Shown: positions 30,724 to 42,028 of the stretch, piece after piece | How the letters are laid out: each line of letters starts with the position of its first letter | How positions within the stretch are numbered: the stretch's first letter is position 1 | Source: Pyronema omphalodes | Taxonomy: Eukaryota; Ascomycota; Pezizomycetes; Pezizales; Pyronemataceae | Assembly: GCA_024516155.1 (NCBI GenBank) | Contig: JAJJXM010000042.1 | Location: 62,001 to 126,000, forward strand | Length of the DNA: 64,000 nucleotides | Direction: 5' to 3' | Translations under genes and position numbers: made by a program | Notes under the pieces: model-generated | Seen by the model: the letters and a program-made list of their open reading frames with translations, nothing else | Databases searched by the model: none | What the model was told of the DNA's origin: nothing

Positions 30724-31785
30724 ATGAGTGCTCCGTGCTCCTCCGATTCACTAAAACCAGCTCTCCGCGGTCAGTTCTTCACCCGCAAAAGCCGACCTAC
30801 CGAACGCGCAAACAGTGGAAACGGTGTGAAGTGCACCAGCACCCCAAGTCCCAACTGCTATCATACAGCACAGGAGAAACCCTGCCGGATTCCTTCTCCG
30901 TCAGCAGATAGCATTGGATCAGACGATAGCTCTCTCAACGACTGCGATAACGACTGTGATAACGATTGCATCTACACTTTCGGTCATCTACAACTCAACC
31001 GTCGCGTCGCATTTGACTTCCCCCAGGCAACAAAGAAAGAAAAGGCCCGCTATCTGCTTTCTGGAAAGTCTAGTAAAAAAAGCTATCAGAAAGCCAGATC
31101 GGTGGTTTCTCGTACTGCTAGTAAGATTATGGCTTCTCAGCTTTATGTACGTCTTGCAAGGATCCCTTCCTTCCCTCCCTCTATTCCCGTCAGTAACTGG
31201 CCCCTCCTACCCCACACCCACCCAGCTTCATCTTGCTAACCCAACCCCCCACCCAAACAGCAAAAGATCATGCACGGCTACGCACCACCCACCCCCGGTC
31301 TCCTAACCGACCAAATATCCTACTACCGTCAACAGATCCCACACGTCGAAGATGAACACTACAAGATCGCCGTCCGAGCCCAAGAATGGTGTCGCAGCCC
31401 TTTGGAGAAAGCCACCCATGACATTCTAGTGCGCATGCAAAACGACCTTGATAAGCACGGACCGATCTTCGATAGCTGGCTTACTGCCATCAATGAAATT
31501 ACTATCGGCGTCTATAATCTTCGTGTTCAGTTGGACAAATTAAAATGTCAGCCGGATATGAAAAGAGATCTTTTAACCCAGCTGGAAGTCCTGTTTGACG
31601 AGTTGGAAACTCTTAAGGCGAATAGAAATGGTGGTAGGGAATGGATGGCGCTTTGGAATAGGAAGATGAGTCAGTGTTGGTTAAGGGAGAGGAGAGAGCT
31701 GAAATCGTTGGAGAAGATGCAGATGGACAAGGAGGAGAAGGTCAAGGAGATTTTGAAGGTCGAGGAGGTTGGGTTGGATGATTAA
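30724..31785 (+). CDS. Protein of unknown function with helical C-terminal half (315 aa)
   Basis: Two exons: 30724-31146 (141 codons) and 31261-31785 (174 codons plus TAA). The 114-bp intron starts GTACGT, has GCTAAC as branch site and ends CCAAACAG, phase 0. I do not recognise the family. Residues 1-90 are Ser/Pro-rich and probably disordered, with a repeated D(N/C)DCDND acidic run. Residues about 95-140 are basic (KKEKARYLLSGKSSKKSYQK). From about 155 on the protein is predicted helical and ends in a charged, coiled-coil-like stretch (RERRELKSLEKMQMDKEEKV). There is no signal peptide or membrane span. The ATG has a good context (GGCACCATGAG) and a TATA box upstream. Confidence 0.72.
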
Positions 31786-34700
31786 TCTGGTTGAGCATAT
31801 GATGCATACTGGGTTACTTATTTATCCTTTTCTAATTGGTTTATTGCATGTACGAGTTCTTTTTTGTCTTTTTGCTATCGTGTAACCGATGCTTACGCGA
31901 TTCTCTCCCGTTGTGTGTGTCTTTCTTTTGTATCATGTAATCAGAGTAAACATGTGTGGTGTTGACGAGTTTTGTCACCAATCTTGTTGTGTCAATGTAT
32001 ATTTTTGTGTTGTGCCACAAGTGTAATGTATAATTCAATCATTTCAATCATTTCTTGCATACTCGCCTCCAAAAAGCCACGTTCCGCAGTACTGACGAAC
32101 CCTCCGACGTCCCAACTGCAACCCCTGCTCCCGATCGCGCTTATGCACCGAAGATCATCGCAGATCATTGCAGATCATTGCATACGATAACGCCACACCA
32201 CCGTTCCACAATTCCACCGCTCCATAAGATCCCAGTAATCCAGTCCTGCAGGGGTTCAGCAGGGGTCTAGACAGGGGTTCACATAACCGCGTAACCGCGC
32301 AACTACACACCACACCCCGCGCATGCGAAAAAAAACTGATGCTGAAGAAAACAAGAAAACATGAAAAGAAGAAAAGAAAACTGAGCTGAGAACTGCGATT
32401 TTTTTTTGTGGAGTCGGTATGGTGCAGATGCTTGTATTGGGGAATCAAAGGTCGCGGTTGGGTGCGCGGCGGGGGGTGGGGGGGGGGACGGTGCGCGGGG
32501 GGGGGGGGGGATGGGGCGTTGATCCCTTGAGTAGTCATAGTCGTAGTTGTTCATATCGGCATTCAAATCGGTACTCGCGGTGTTCAAATCGGTACTCGCT
32601 GCGTGTGCGGTGTTGGCCGTGTTCGTTTGCTGGTGCAGTTATTGCTCAGCCGGGTGTGCGCTGCTCGGTATGAAGCTCGGCTAGATCAGGCATGTCGCGC
32701 GATGCACGCACTGGAGTCCCGTAGGGGCCGCGGGAGTAAGTAGTGATCGCGCGCCGGGGCCTGAAGGCGGCGGGATTAAGGAGTCATCGAAACGCCTGGA
32801 TGTTGCAGTATGGAGATTATGTGGTTGGTGTTGTAGGGTTTTGCTGGGGCTTTTTTGATGGGGAATCGTGGGGGGGAATTGTGGGGGGTGGTGATGGTGG
32901 TGGTGGGGTGCTGGGGTGCTGGGGATGAGGGGAATTGATGGCTTTTTGATATGGAATTGAGGAGATGCTGGGATTGGTGCGGTAGGGTTTTGTGGGGTGG
33001 GATGGGGATAAGAGGGGTTGGGTTGGGGATTGGGGATGTGGTCGGGAGGTGGTCGGAGATATTTATAGGGAATATGTGACGGGTTAGAAATGATTTCTGT
33101 GATTAGTGATAAACAGACGAAGTTTTGGGGGGTATTATTTTAAGTTCAAGTCGTCCTAGCGAATGGGAAGTTGAATGCGTGTTGGTGTTGGTGTATTTGA
33201 AGTAGAAAATCTTGATTTTCGAATTTCGATTTTTGATTTTTGATTTTTATGGAAGTAAAGAATACGGTAGGGTAGAGGTAGATGCATCATGGGGTAGATG
33301 ATATGAAGTGATCAGCTTGGAGGGGGTTAATGAAGCATGAACATTGGATCATGAAGAATTAATTTTTTCTAGTTGTATAAGTAAGATTATGGCGTAGGCA
33401 GGAAATGAAGTAGGAAGGGAATCAAATTAATAATACGATCACGTGAAATAAGCAATGAATTAGTGAGCCAATAATGCAATAAAGGAATGAATCCAGGCCG
33501 ATGATCAAGAAAATAGTATAGCGTATTACGGTACTCATCATGTGGCTCTCACTGCTGTAATTTATCAGCTGAATTAACTGTACCGGCAATATACCGCGGT
33601 TACTTGTTATTACACAGGAAAGCATTCAAATGTTATTCCCATTTCCGGATCATGTTGTGTTATAAGAAACCTTCAAACTTGTTCAGAAATGCTTTTACAA
33701 TCCCCAAGACGGTATGGCGAGATGAGTTGAAAAGCTGTAAGTTGTACCATGAGATGCTTTATCACTTTCCAGAGTACAGTTCCTGGGAATTTTAGTGGCT
33801 TCAGGGTTGATCGATTTTGTCTGTTAAAGCATTTGGAAGGAAAAACCCGGCATACCACCGGCGCCTAATATTCCCCTCCATCGCTAATAAATTAATCGAA
33901 TTGAACTCTGGGTACGGGAGAGTATTCTCAAAATCAATCATTGAAAAATGGTTACACAATCCGTCAATGTTGATTCAAACACTACCCAGATACTCTTGAG
34001 GAGTCAAGACTATTTGTAACAAAATTCTCAGTAAGGAGAACATAGCAGAGATTCCGCCCTGCGATTTAATTTAATCAGCATATTTAGATTAATCCAAACC
34101 TGGTCTATTACACATCTTATCCACACTTGATAACCTTACCATATTTAAAGATTCCTAATAGCTGAGGGTAACCACGATCATATCACTCGTCCTCTTGACA
34201 CAACCCTCGCGCAACTTCGAGGAGGTAATTAATGACTGAAGAATAATAACTGTAGATCTCGGTTGTTTGTATTTGTATATCCGGAATCCGCAATCTGGAC
34301 CTTCCTCTCCCGCGGTACCGACACTTCGGAAGTTATCACTGCTGTTTATTCAACACCTTTGTCGCTCCCGGAAAGAACGGACATGATGTTTTCTGCGTGT
34401 GTATTGATAGAACGGTTATTTCTGTTACGTGCACTCCGTGACTTTATCCTTCAAAGAATGTTCATACATTCTAATCTGGATATCAGTAGGTGAGTTTCCA
34501 CGGTGGACCGTTCGTATCAAGGTCCGTGAAGGGACTTACTGTTGTCTGGATAGGTGGGCTGTAGCGAAATTCAAATCTCAGGGACTATTGGCTATTTATA
34601 AGACTCCCGTAGTTCCGGTTACCTATTGTGATTTCAGAATTGCGGCCTCCTCGCTGTTCGTCAGAGGTTCTAATGATAGGGGGGAGGAATGGTTATACGA

Positions 34701-35515
34701 CACGAGTGATGGGTTCATGATTCCGTCAGCGCGGGCGGGAGCGCTGAATTCCTGGTCGGTTTGTGTGGCTGTTGATGATAGTTTTTGATGTAGGCGGTGT
34801 GTGTATTTATTGACTCATTGATACTTGGGTGGAAGATGGATGATACCAGATCGAGGATCTCCGTCTCGATAGCAATACGTTGGCCATGGGGTCCGTAAAG
34901 TCCGCTGGCATTGTCTTCGCAGTTCCAGTTAGGTTTATGAGGCTGGCAAATGTTGGAGGAAGCATTTGTCTTGCAGTTTGACGTCCTTGATAGCTCCTCT
35001 TGGATCTTTCCCTCCAAAGAAAAGGGTTTTCGGGGAAGATACCATTCATAACCTTTTCGTAGATTTAGTCCTTCAATTCGGGAGAGGCTACAAGCTTATC
35101 AAACCGTGACCATATACATATCGATACTGACTGCCCTCCGTATTCACCATAAATGATTGGGAAGTCATACATGAAAAGATATCTCAGCAAACTACGCCAG
35201 TTATTTAATAGGATTTCTAAGTACATATTCAATTTCCAGACCAAACAACGCCCAAGGACAATGCAACTTCTGAAAACAAAATAACCACCAATAGCCTGAC
35301 CAAATTACATGCCGCCACAAGCACAAGAAACCAACAGTATTCCGCGAATCCACCTTTTCCCACCTTTCTTCCATGTCATCCACCGACGTCGATTCCTCAT
35401 CTACCTCATCCCTCTCCCTCCACCTCGCTCTCGTTATTATTGCAACCTCTTTCTTGTCTGCTTCCGACCTCGGATATACCGACTATCCCTCACCGTCTTT
35501 CCAGCCAAGAAGGCC
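31786..35515. other. Intergenic, no gene seen; G-rich interval inside
   Basis: A strongly G-rich + strand interval (32461-32515, continuing in weaker form to about 33060) has runs of up to 14 G. ORFs at 34263-34788 and 34715-35049 lack recognisable features. Confidence 0.45.
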
Positions 35516-36765
35516 TTATAACCGATCAGGATTCTTTCGCTGGGCAACGACTTGAGGATCCGTGGTTCGAGCTTTTTTGTCTACGGCAACCCGAGCATGT
35601 GCATCTTCCGGACGAGACCGCTTCTTGGATGGAGTTGTTGTTAACGCCTGTCGACGCTGGTGTCGCATGCGTAGGGCATTGGCCATTTCAGGGTCGATCT
35701 GAGAGCGGACGACGGGTCCTTCAGCCGACTGATTCCGGAGAGCAACCTGGTGTGCCTCGATCTTGGACTTTCTGACGATGTCCTTAACCTTGGACCCCAC
35801 CTTGGCGTCCCAGTTGTTCCGGGCACCCCAACCCTCCTCTGTCCCGCGTCCTCTTCTGGAAGGCTGACCCGACGGGCCACTGATCATGGTGGTAGTAGTC
35901 TTTCTGGCCGCCTCGGTGGCCTCCATCACTCTCTTCATGGAGAGAGCGACCCGGTCCTTCTCGCGGTCCTGCTCCTGGCGGCACTTCTGTTACTTGGTTA
36001 GTGATTGTCCTGATGTGGGAGAAGGTAAATCTTACATCATACAGTGCCGACCAGGATGTCTCTTTCCCGACCTTCAACTTCGACAAGGCATCTGTCCCGA
36101 AGTCTCTAGCGATAAGTTTTTGCCAGAGGAACTCATCCTCCTTACAGATGTGAGGAGAGTTTTCCTCAATAGTCTTCAGTTGGCGAGCACTATCGATGGT
36201 CTTGAGGACCGGTTTAATCGTGTCGTAGGGAAGTTTCCCAAAGCTGGTAATTTCTGTCGCGTGTTAGTTTTAACGATTTATCAGACGGAAGGAGTCATCA
36301 CAAGGGTCACGAACCGGCTTTGTGTTTTATCAACACTCGGATTGCTACCTGGCGTATATTCTCAGGTGTCCTGGTATCACCGAGCAGCGCTATCTGGTCC
36401 CGGCAGATGATCTGAACGGATTTTCGCTCCAGTTCAAAATTGGTATACTTGGAGTTCCCCTGATGATTCACCTCAGCTTTGAGGGAGCTGGGCTCTGCAA
36501 GGGCAGTGCAGGCATCCGGACCGGTGGGAAAAACCAGTCTGGGGCGAGTAGCCACGGGATAGTTTCTGGGTTGTTGAAGGGGTCTTCGGAGGGCAGTGAC
36601 ACCATGATCTGTGGTGTCGAGTTTTTCATGGGCATTGGTGTTGGTGCCACGGGTTACCTCACGCCTTTGAGCAAAGCGAGGATGTCTTGAATACTCCTGC
36701 AGGGAGAGGCGAGTTACTGGCTTGTTGTTGGCGGCCGGGATCTTCGCACTGAGTTGAGGCGACAT
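35516..36765 (-). CDS. ELA1: Elongin-A (transcription elongation factor SIII subunit A), 379 aa
   Basis: Three exons: 36765-36315, 36253-36036, 35986-35516. Introns of 61 bp (GTTCGT, branch AACTAAC, GCGACAG) and 49 bp (GTAAGA to GTAACAG) restore the domain. The Elongin-A core spans about residues 137-223: VAIRVLIKHKAEITSFGKLP, then YDTIKPVLKTIDSARQLKTI, EENSPHI, LWQKLIARDF and SWSALYD. It continues as a charged helix (CRQEQDREKDRVALSMKRVM) and a basic, disordered tail (KKRSRPEDA). Elongin-A acts in the nucleus with Elongin-C to stimulate RNA polymerase II elongation and, with Cul3 in yeast, to ubiquitinate stalled polymerase. The 118-residue N-terminal extension is longer than in many fungal homologues; an extra intron or a later start there cannot be excluded. 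Confidence 0.87.
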
Positions 36766-38676
36766 CGTGATGGAGCTGGGGTATCGAAAATACTGCGGCG
36801 AAAAATCAATGTATGGTGATATTATATGATGTGAGTTTCGGAACGTAAAGAAATCAACTCACAAGGTCGAAAACGTTGGGGAGCGAAGCGCAGGTGATTT
36901 ATAGTAGTCGTGGCGCTCATTATTTCGCGATTCCCGGAGAATATTGGAGTCTGGCAACCGTCAGTAGGCGGATCTTGCAGGAATCAAGGAGTCTACACCA
37001 GAGCCAATGACGCCTGGAATTCGATGGTGCTCTTTTTTCTTCTTCACGGAGGAGATAGAGCGGTTGCTGGCGTGGAACGATGCTGAATCGAGCCTTGACA
37101 AGGTGCCGTCGTCATCAAGAGTAGTTTATGGAGCTTATGGTTCGCTTCTTCTGAATAGTTATACTAGTCATCCGCGGGTGCATGTATTATTTCCGAGAGC
37201 CGTCATGTCATGCAACAATGATAGTGTCTGTTGCGGATTCAGCGAATACGTAGCACCGCGGTTACCGAACTCAACATCCCGTTCTTAATGAATCAGTTTA
37301 CGTCGCTGTATTATAGAATTGACTGGTAAAACATTTCATTAATAGATGATTACAAATGGAAAACAATCAACGATATCACAGACGAAGAATTGGCGACGGT
37401 AAATCAGGGATGGACAATCAAGAACGGGAAATCAGGGATTGGATCACGGACACACCAATGATGATGGGAGCGGGCAGAAGGCCAGAAACGGTTGAGGTCC
37501 CACCGTAGTGCGCACTATGGGATGTATATGGTGACAAAAACTGAGGTTAGTTAGCGCAGTGGCATTCATTAGCAAATGTCAGAAGAAAGAAGAATCATGT
37601 CGCGTGGTGAGGCCGAGTGACCACTTATGAATCGCTTCCCAATTCGTGCACCTTCAAAGGTCCACTTCCTAGTATGCCATTCGCACTGTAAGTGCCATAT
37701 TTTTTGAATGCTCGCTTCCATAATTCCATGGTCCGGATCAGCAGATTTCAGGCCAGGGTTAGGGCAACTCCTAGTCGTTGTGTGTCACGCGAGTTACCCT
37801 TTTTGGTAATTTTGAGACTTTGTGCGGCTGTGGGTGCATGCGGCAAAACATTAGCTCGCTATGCAAAATTTGCATTTCTCACCTGCTATTTCTCAATCAC
37901 AACCCCAGTAGACTTGACAAAGCATTTCGTTTGCCTCAGTAAAAGTAGATTGAGCGGCAAGTCATAAGAAGAACAGGGGACTTTGATGCAGGGAAATCGA
38001 GGGGTTGATTGATTGACTGATCAATTCTTAAACGTTCCCAACCGTAAGGTTATGATACGGAAATCGAGGGGTTGGAATGTATGTATATGTATATCCAGCG
38101 TAATAATGGTGCATAGAATCGTAGTATTCCGATGAGTAAGGCTTAACAAATCATTATTCCCATGGATCACGATATCTAACTTCGACTGAATCCTTCGAGA
38201 GTTCAGTCATTGAATTCGAATGCCATTAATTCCGCTGAGTTGACATAACGTCCTTCCGGATTTCCCGGCTGAGTTAGTGGTCGCGCTTACAGTAATATCG
38301 TCTTCGGAGATCTCGTGTAAGGAACATCATTTATGTATTGGGACATAGTAAAGAAAAATTGATGAGGAGAAGCCGGCAATATCAAGATGTGTGTCATTAC
38401 ATTTAGTTAGTGGTGCCTTGCAGATTTTAAGGTATGAGGTTAAGTCGTTTAATCATTTGATTATATTCAATACATATATCCTCTCAGTTTTTCCTCAAGC
38501 CCTAGCCGCGCTTAGCAAATAAAGATCATCGGTAACTCAGCACATACTAGTCACATAGTTTCAATATACCCTGCAGAAGAATCGCCACATCTTGATCCTC
38601 ATAATCCCTGGATGTAACACAAGCCATCTTTATTCCATGGTGACGCCAAAAAGAACCTTTCTTGGCATGTTAAAAA
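36766..38676. other. Intergenic, no gene seen
   Basis: Short ORFs without recognisable features; includes the upstream region of the Elongin-A gene. Confidence 0.45.
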
Positions 38677-38892
38677 TGTTGAAAAGCCGCCTAGGGCTGT
38701 GGTGTCTCCGCCACGATCAGGGCTCAGGTCACTGACCCGTTGCCACAGTTAGGGTTGATGTGACTGTATCGTGGAGGTGGAGGTTGTACATGGTCATACT
38801 CCCCTCCGTAGAATGCGTAGCCTTAGATCTTCACCGCAATCAATAAACCATAACCTCCACCTCCACCTGATCTTTCCCTCCCACGATCCACA
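38677..38892 (+). repeat. 5' LTR of the TRIM-like element
   Basis: 216 bp with TG...CA ends. Within it, GTGGAGGTGGAGGTT and AACCTCCACCTCCAC form an inverted pair about 80 bp apart, so the LTR can fold on itself. Confidence 0.92.
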
Positions 38893-38907
38893 GGTTATGA
38901 GCCCTCG
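38893..38907 (+). promoter_or_regulatory. Half-tRNA-iMet primer-binding site
   Basis: GGTTATGAGCCCTCG directly follows the LTR. It is complementary to the conserved initiator-tRNA anticodon stem-loop (GGGCTCATAACC). Priming from an internal tRNA-iMet fragment is known for Drosophila copia and yeast Ty5, so the partner enzyme is probably Copia-type. Confidence 0.75.
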
Positions 38908-39178
38908 CACTTCAACTGCGTGATCATAATTATCGACAACACTTCACAAAACACTTCTCCTCCATCTGTTCGCTAAATACAACTTTACCGCTCGTTCAGC
39001 ACAACGGATCTTCCTCTCTCTTCCACAATTCTTCTCATTTCTTTCCAAACCTTCTCTGACAACCAACCTGGCTCTGATTGCAGCACAAGCATTCGCCTCA
39101 ACTGATGGTACGTTAATTTTCTTTTCTCTTCCACTGTTATACTCCTTCGTCATTATTTCCCTCCCATCTACCCTTCCA

Positions 39179-39179
<1 letters not shown>

Positions 39180-39211
<32 letters not shown>

Positions 39212-39857
39212 AAAAAAAAAAAAAAACAAAAAAAAAAAAAAAGAAAAAAGTCCCTAAGGTTCTGGGCAAAAAGAAAAAAGTCCCTAAGGTTCTGGGCAAA
39301 AAGAAAAAAGTCCCTAAGGCTCTGGGCAAAAAAGAAAAAAGTCCCTAAGGCTCTGGGCAAAGAGGAAAAAAGTCCCTAAGGTTCTGGGCAAAAAGAAAAA
39401 AGTCCCTAAGGTTCTGGGCAAAAAGAAAAAAGTCCCTAAGGTTCTGGGCAAAAAGAAAAAAGTCCCTAAGGTTCTGGGCAAAAAGAAAAAAGTCCCTAAG
39501 GTTCTGGGCAAAAAGAAAAAAGTCCCTAAGGCTCTGGGCAAAGAGGAAAAAAGTCCCTAAGGTTCTGGGCAAAGAGGAAAAAAGTCCCTAAGGTTCTGGG
39601 CAAAAAGAAAAAAGTCTCTAAGGTTCTGGGCAAAAAGAAAAACGTCCCTAAGGTTCTGGGCAAAAAGAAAAAAGTCCCTAAGGCTCTGGGCAAAGAGGAA
39701 AAAAGTCCCTAAGGTTCTGGGCAAAGAGGAAAAAAGTCCCTAAGGTTCTGGGCAAAGAGGAAAAAAGTCCCTAAGGTTCTGGGCAAAAAGAAAAAAATCC
39801 CTAAGGTTCTGGGCAAAAAGAAAAAAGTCCCTAAGGCTCTGGACAAAAAGAAAAAAG

Positions 39858-39893
<36 letters not shown>
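39180..39893. repeat. 30-31 bp minisatellite flanked by poly-A, inside the TRIM-like element
   Basis: A poly-A tract (39181-39242) is followed by about 20 copies of a 30-31 bp unit containing GTCCCTAAGGTTCTGGGC plus an A-rich half (to about 39853), then another poly-A run. Two main unit types alternate (AAAAAG and AAAGAGG). The Phe-rich ORFs on the minus strand are repeat artefacts. Confidence 0.95.
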
Positions 39894-39900
<7 letters not shown>

Positions 39901-40184
39901 GGGAGAAATGAAGAATGATTTTTAGTTTTGTGTACTACTTGCTACGGACTGGCTATGGATTGCTGATATTCTTTTTACGGTACCCTGTATGAGGGGGTGA
40001 TTGGATATCTTTACTGAAATTTGTTACGAACTTGATATAAATTGTTGATGTTTTTTCTGTACCCTGTATGAGGGGGTGATTGGATATTTTTTACTATTGT
40101 TTTTTCTACCCTGGATCAGGGGGTGATGGATATTGACTGGCTGATATGGTATGATTTCGACACCCCGCCTTAGGCGAGGGGGTG

Positions 40185-40400
40185 TGTTGAAAAGCCGCCT
40201 AGGGCTGTGGTGTCTCCGCCACGATCAGGGCTCAGGTCACTGACCCGTTGCCACAGTTAGGGTTGATGTGACTGTATCGTGGAGGTGGAGGTTGTACATG
40301 GTCATACTCCCCTCCGTAGAATGCGTAGCCTTAGATCTTCACCGCAATCAATAAACCATAACCTCCACCTCCACCTGATCTTTCCCTCCCACGATCCACA
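40185..40400 (+). repeat. 3' LTR of the TRIM-like element
   Basis: Appears to match the 5' LTR base for base over 216 bp; preceded by the purine tract. Confidence 0.92.
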
Positions 40401-40904
40401 AAAAATTCGATGATAATTGGACGACGATTCCTAGAAAGTAACGGTAATTATATTTTTCGCATCATCGTCATTGTGAAGGAATCTGATAGAAAGTAGGTCG
40501 CTTTGATTTTAAGCGTGGAGGCAGGGAGATACCGAGCCAGATTTACATCGACCAGATTATTTCGGAGTCTAATATGACTAGCTAGCTGGAAATTGCCCGA
40601 CCGTATGATAACTTTTACCTTGATCAATGCAAATTCGCCCTGTACAAAGGCCTGTGGCGTGTTGTATTTCACGTTGAACGGTGTATGTCCGGAACACAAC
40701 CCCAGGGTCGTCAGAATACCGGATTCCGGGACTCAGTAGACTCTCAGAGGAAGTGTTCATAGTGAACTCATCTATGCATTTCTATCCTATCGCCCAACAA
40801 GAAACTCAACTACTGCATTGATACATCTGACAACAAGGCTGAATCGCCGCACCCCGCTGTCAGGTGACGAGATCTCCTACCCTGCATGCGACATAACCAA
40901 CGAC

Positions 40905-40913
40905 TATATAAGG
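40905..40913 (+). promoter_or_regulatory. TATA box of zinc-finger gene A
   Basis: TATATAAGG about 140 bp upstream of the ATG, followed by a CT-rich leader with CACACATGC. The paralogous gene B has the same arrangement at 46234. Confidence 0.65.
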
Positions 40914-41052
40914 GAAGCTCCACCGCGCCATCTCACCTTTTCACACATGCTACCCCACACTCACACCGCCATCCAGAAGCATATCCATTAGCTGCCTGAC
41001 GTTTCTCCTACACCCGGCGATTATCCCAGCATGCACCCGCACTGAAGCCAGA

Positions 41053-42028
41053 ATGGATACCTATATTCTTTGGACGGACCATGCATACGAACGTGTTAAG
41101 CCATATGAAGATTGCTATAGCTTTCAGGATGACGATATGAGAAGCTCGGAATTTCTCACGTTATGGAAGGACTTCATTAATGCGGATGTTTGGAATGGTA
41201 TCGTTACTTTTCATCGTGTACCTCGAGAAGAAGCATCATCGAAGACTATAAAGAATATGAGACGGCAGGACTAACTTAGTAGTAAAGACGCACCGGTTTC
41301 TAACAACATGAATGTCCCTGAACATACAACATCGGAGAACCCTTCGGATTTCATGAAGTTGGTCGTTGTTTCCGTTCAGACAATACCATGCGCACCACCA
41401 TGTTACACACATGATGTTCAAGGTTGCACAGGCACTGATGTAACCCCAAACCCATCACCCATTCCTGTGTTACAAGGCTCGCGCAACCTTGGAGAGACCA
41501 TTGAAGAAGAACCAGAAGATCTCGATCGAGATATCCAGATCTTCCTTGGTATCGACAATATTCCAGGAAGTCAAGCAACATTATCCAATGTCACCTCCAT
41601 CCCACCCCGGCCAACACCACAAAGTCTCACCACCGACATCAATACCGGCATTCAGCGGAGGAACAACATCCACCGGTGCCCGGAGCAACATTGTAGAAAA
41701 TCTTTTGCAAGCCTGAATGCACTGAACCGGCATATCAGTTCTATTCATAAGCGCCCGGGAATATCGTGTCCTTTTTGTCCGGGGACGAGAAAGGTTTTCA
41801 ATAGGAGCGACAACTTCCAGAGGTAAGAGAACTTCATTTATCGAAATATCAGAGAGAAATTGGATTTTGATGAGCGAGATTAGCTGATGGCTGGCATCCA
41901 GACATGTTGTGACGATGCATAAACAGGTGCCACCAGATGATATACAGATGCAGAGATGTTTAAGAGAACTCTATCTGGGGACGGGGAAGAGGACTTCGTG
42001 GAGGAAGTACAGTATTTCTGGGCTTTGA
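41053..42028 (+). CDS. C2H2 zinc-finger protein, paralogue A (268 aa)
   Basis: Exons 41053-41197, 41288-41822 and 41902-42028. The first intron is inferred from the alignment with gene B: both have AATG|GTAT at the donor and an AAG acceptor after a CTAA branch, giving D-A/L-PVSN. The second intron (GTAAGA to ATCCAG) restores the second finger. Finger 1 is CPEQHCRKSFASLNALNRH..SIH (C179, C184, H197, H202); finger 2 is CPFC...FNRSDNFQRHV..MH (C209, C212, H228, H233). An acidic block, LGETIEEEPEDLDRDIQIFL, precedes the fingers. The tail after finger 2 (KQVPPDDIQMQRC) is shared with gene B. Two adjacent fingers suggest DNA binding in the nucleus, but I see no known regulator family. The N-terminal exon has W-T-D and DF.NA motifs and no known domain. 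Confidence 0.75.

Larger units (their letters stand above)
38677..40400 (+). mobile_element. Non-autonomous TRIM-like LTR element
   Basis: Two direct 216-bp LTRs (38677-38892 and 40185-40400), identical as far as I can see by eye, both TGTTGAAAAG...CGATCCACA. They flank about 1.3 kb without gag or pol. AAAAA lies on both sides (38672-38676 and 40401-40405), a 5-bp target duplication. A primer-binding site follows the left LTR and a GGCGAGGGGGTG purine tract precedes the right LTR. Identical LTRs mean recent movement, which must have used proteins from another element. Confidence 0.92.

Noticed and set aside
38944..39572. Minus-strand ORFs with repeated Phe-rich decapeptides
   Set aside because: They are translations of the minisatellite and poly-A; all frames give similar artefacts.
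39243..39853. Regular 30-bp direct repeats considered as a CRISPR array
   Set aside because: There are no unique spacers between units, the repeat is A-rich and contiguous, it sits in an LTR element, and the genome is eukaryotic.
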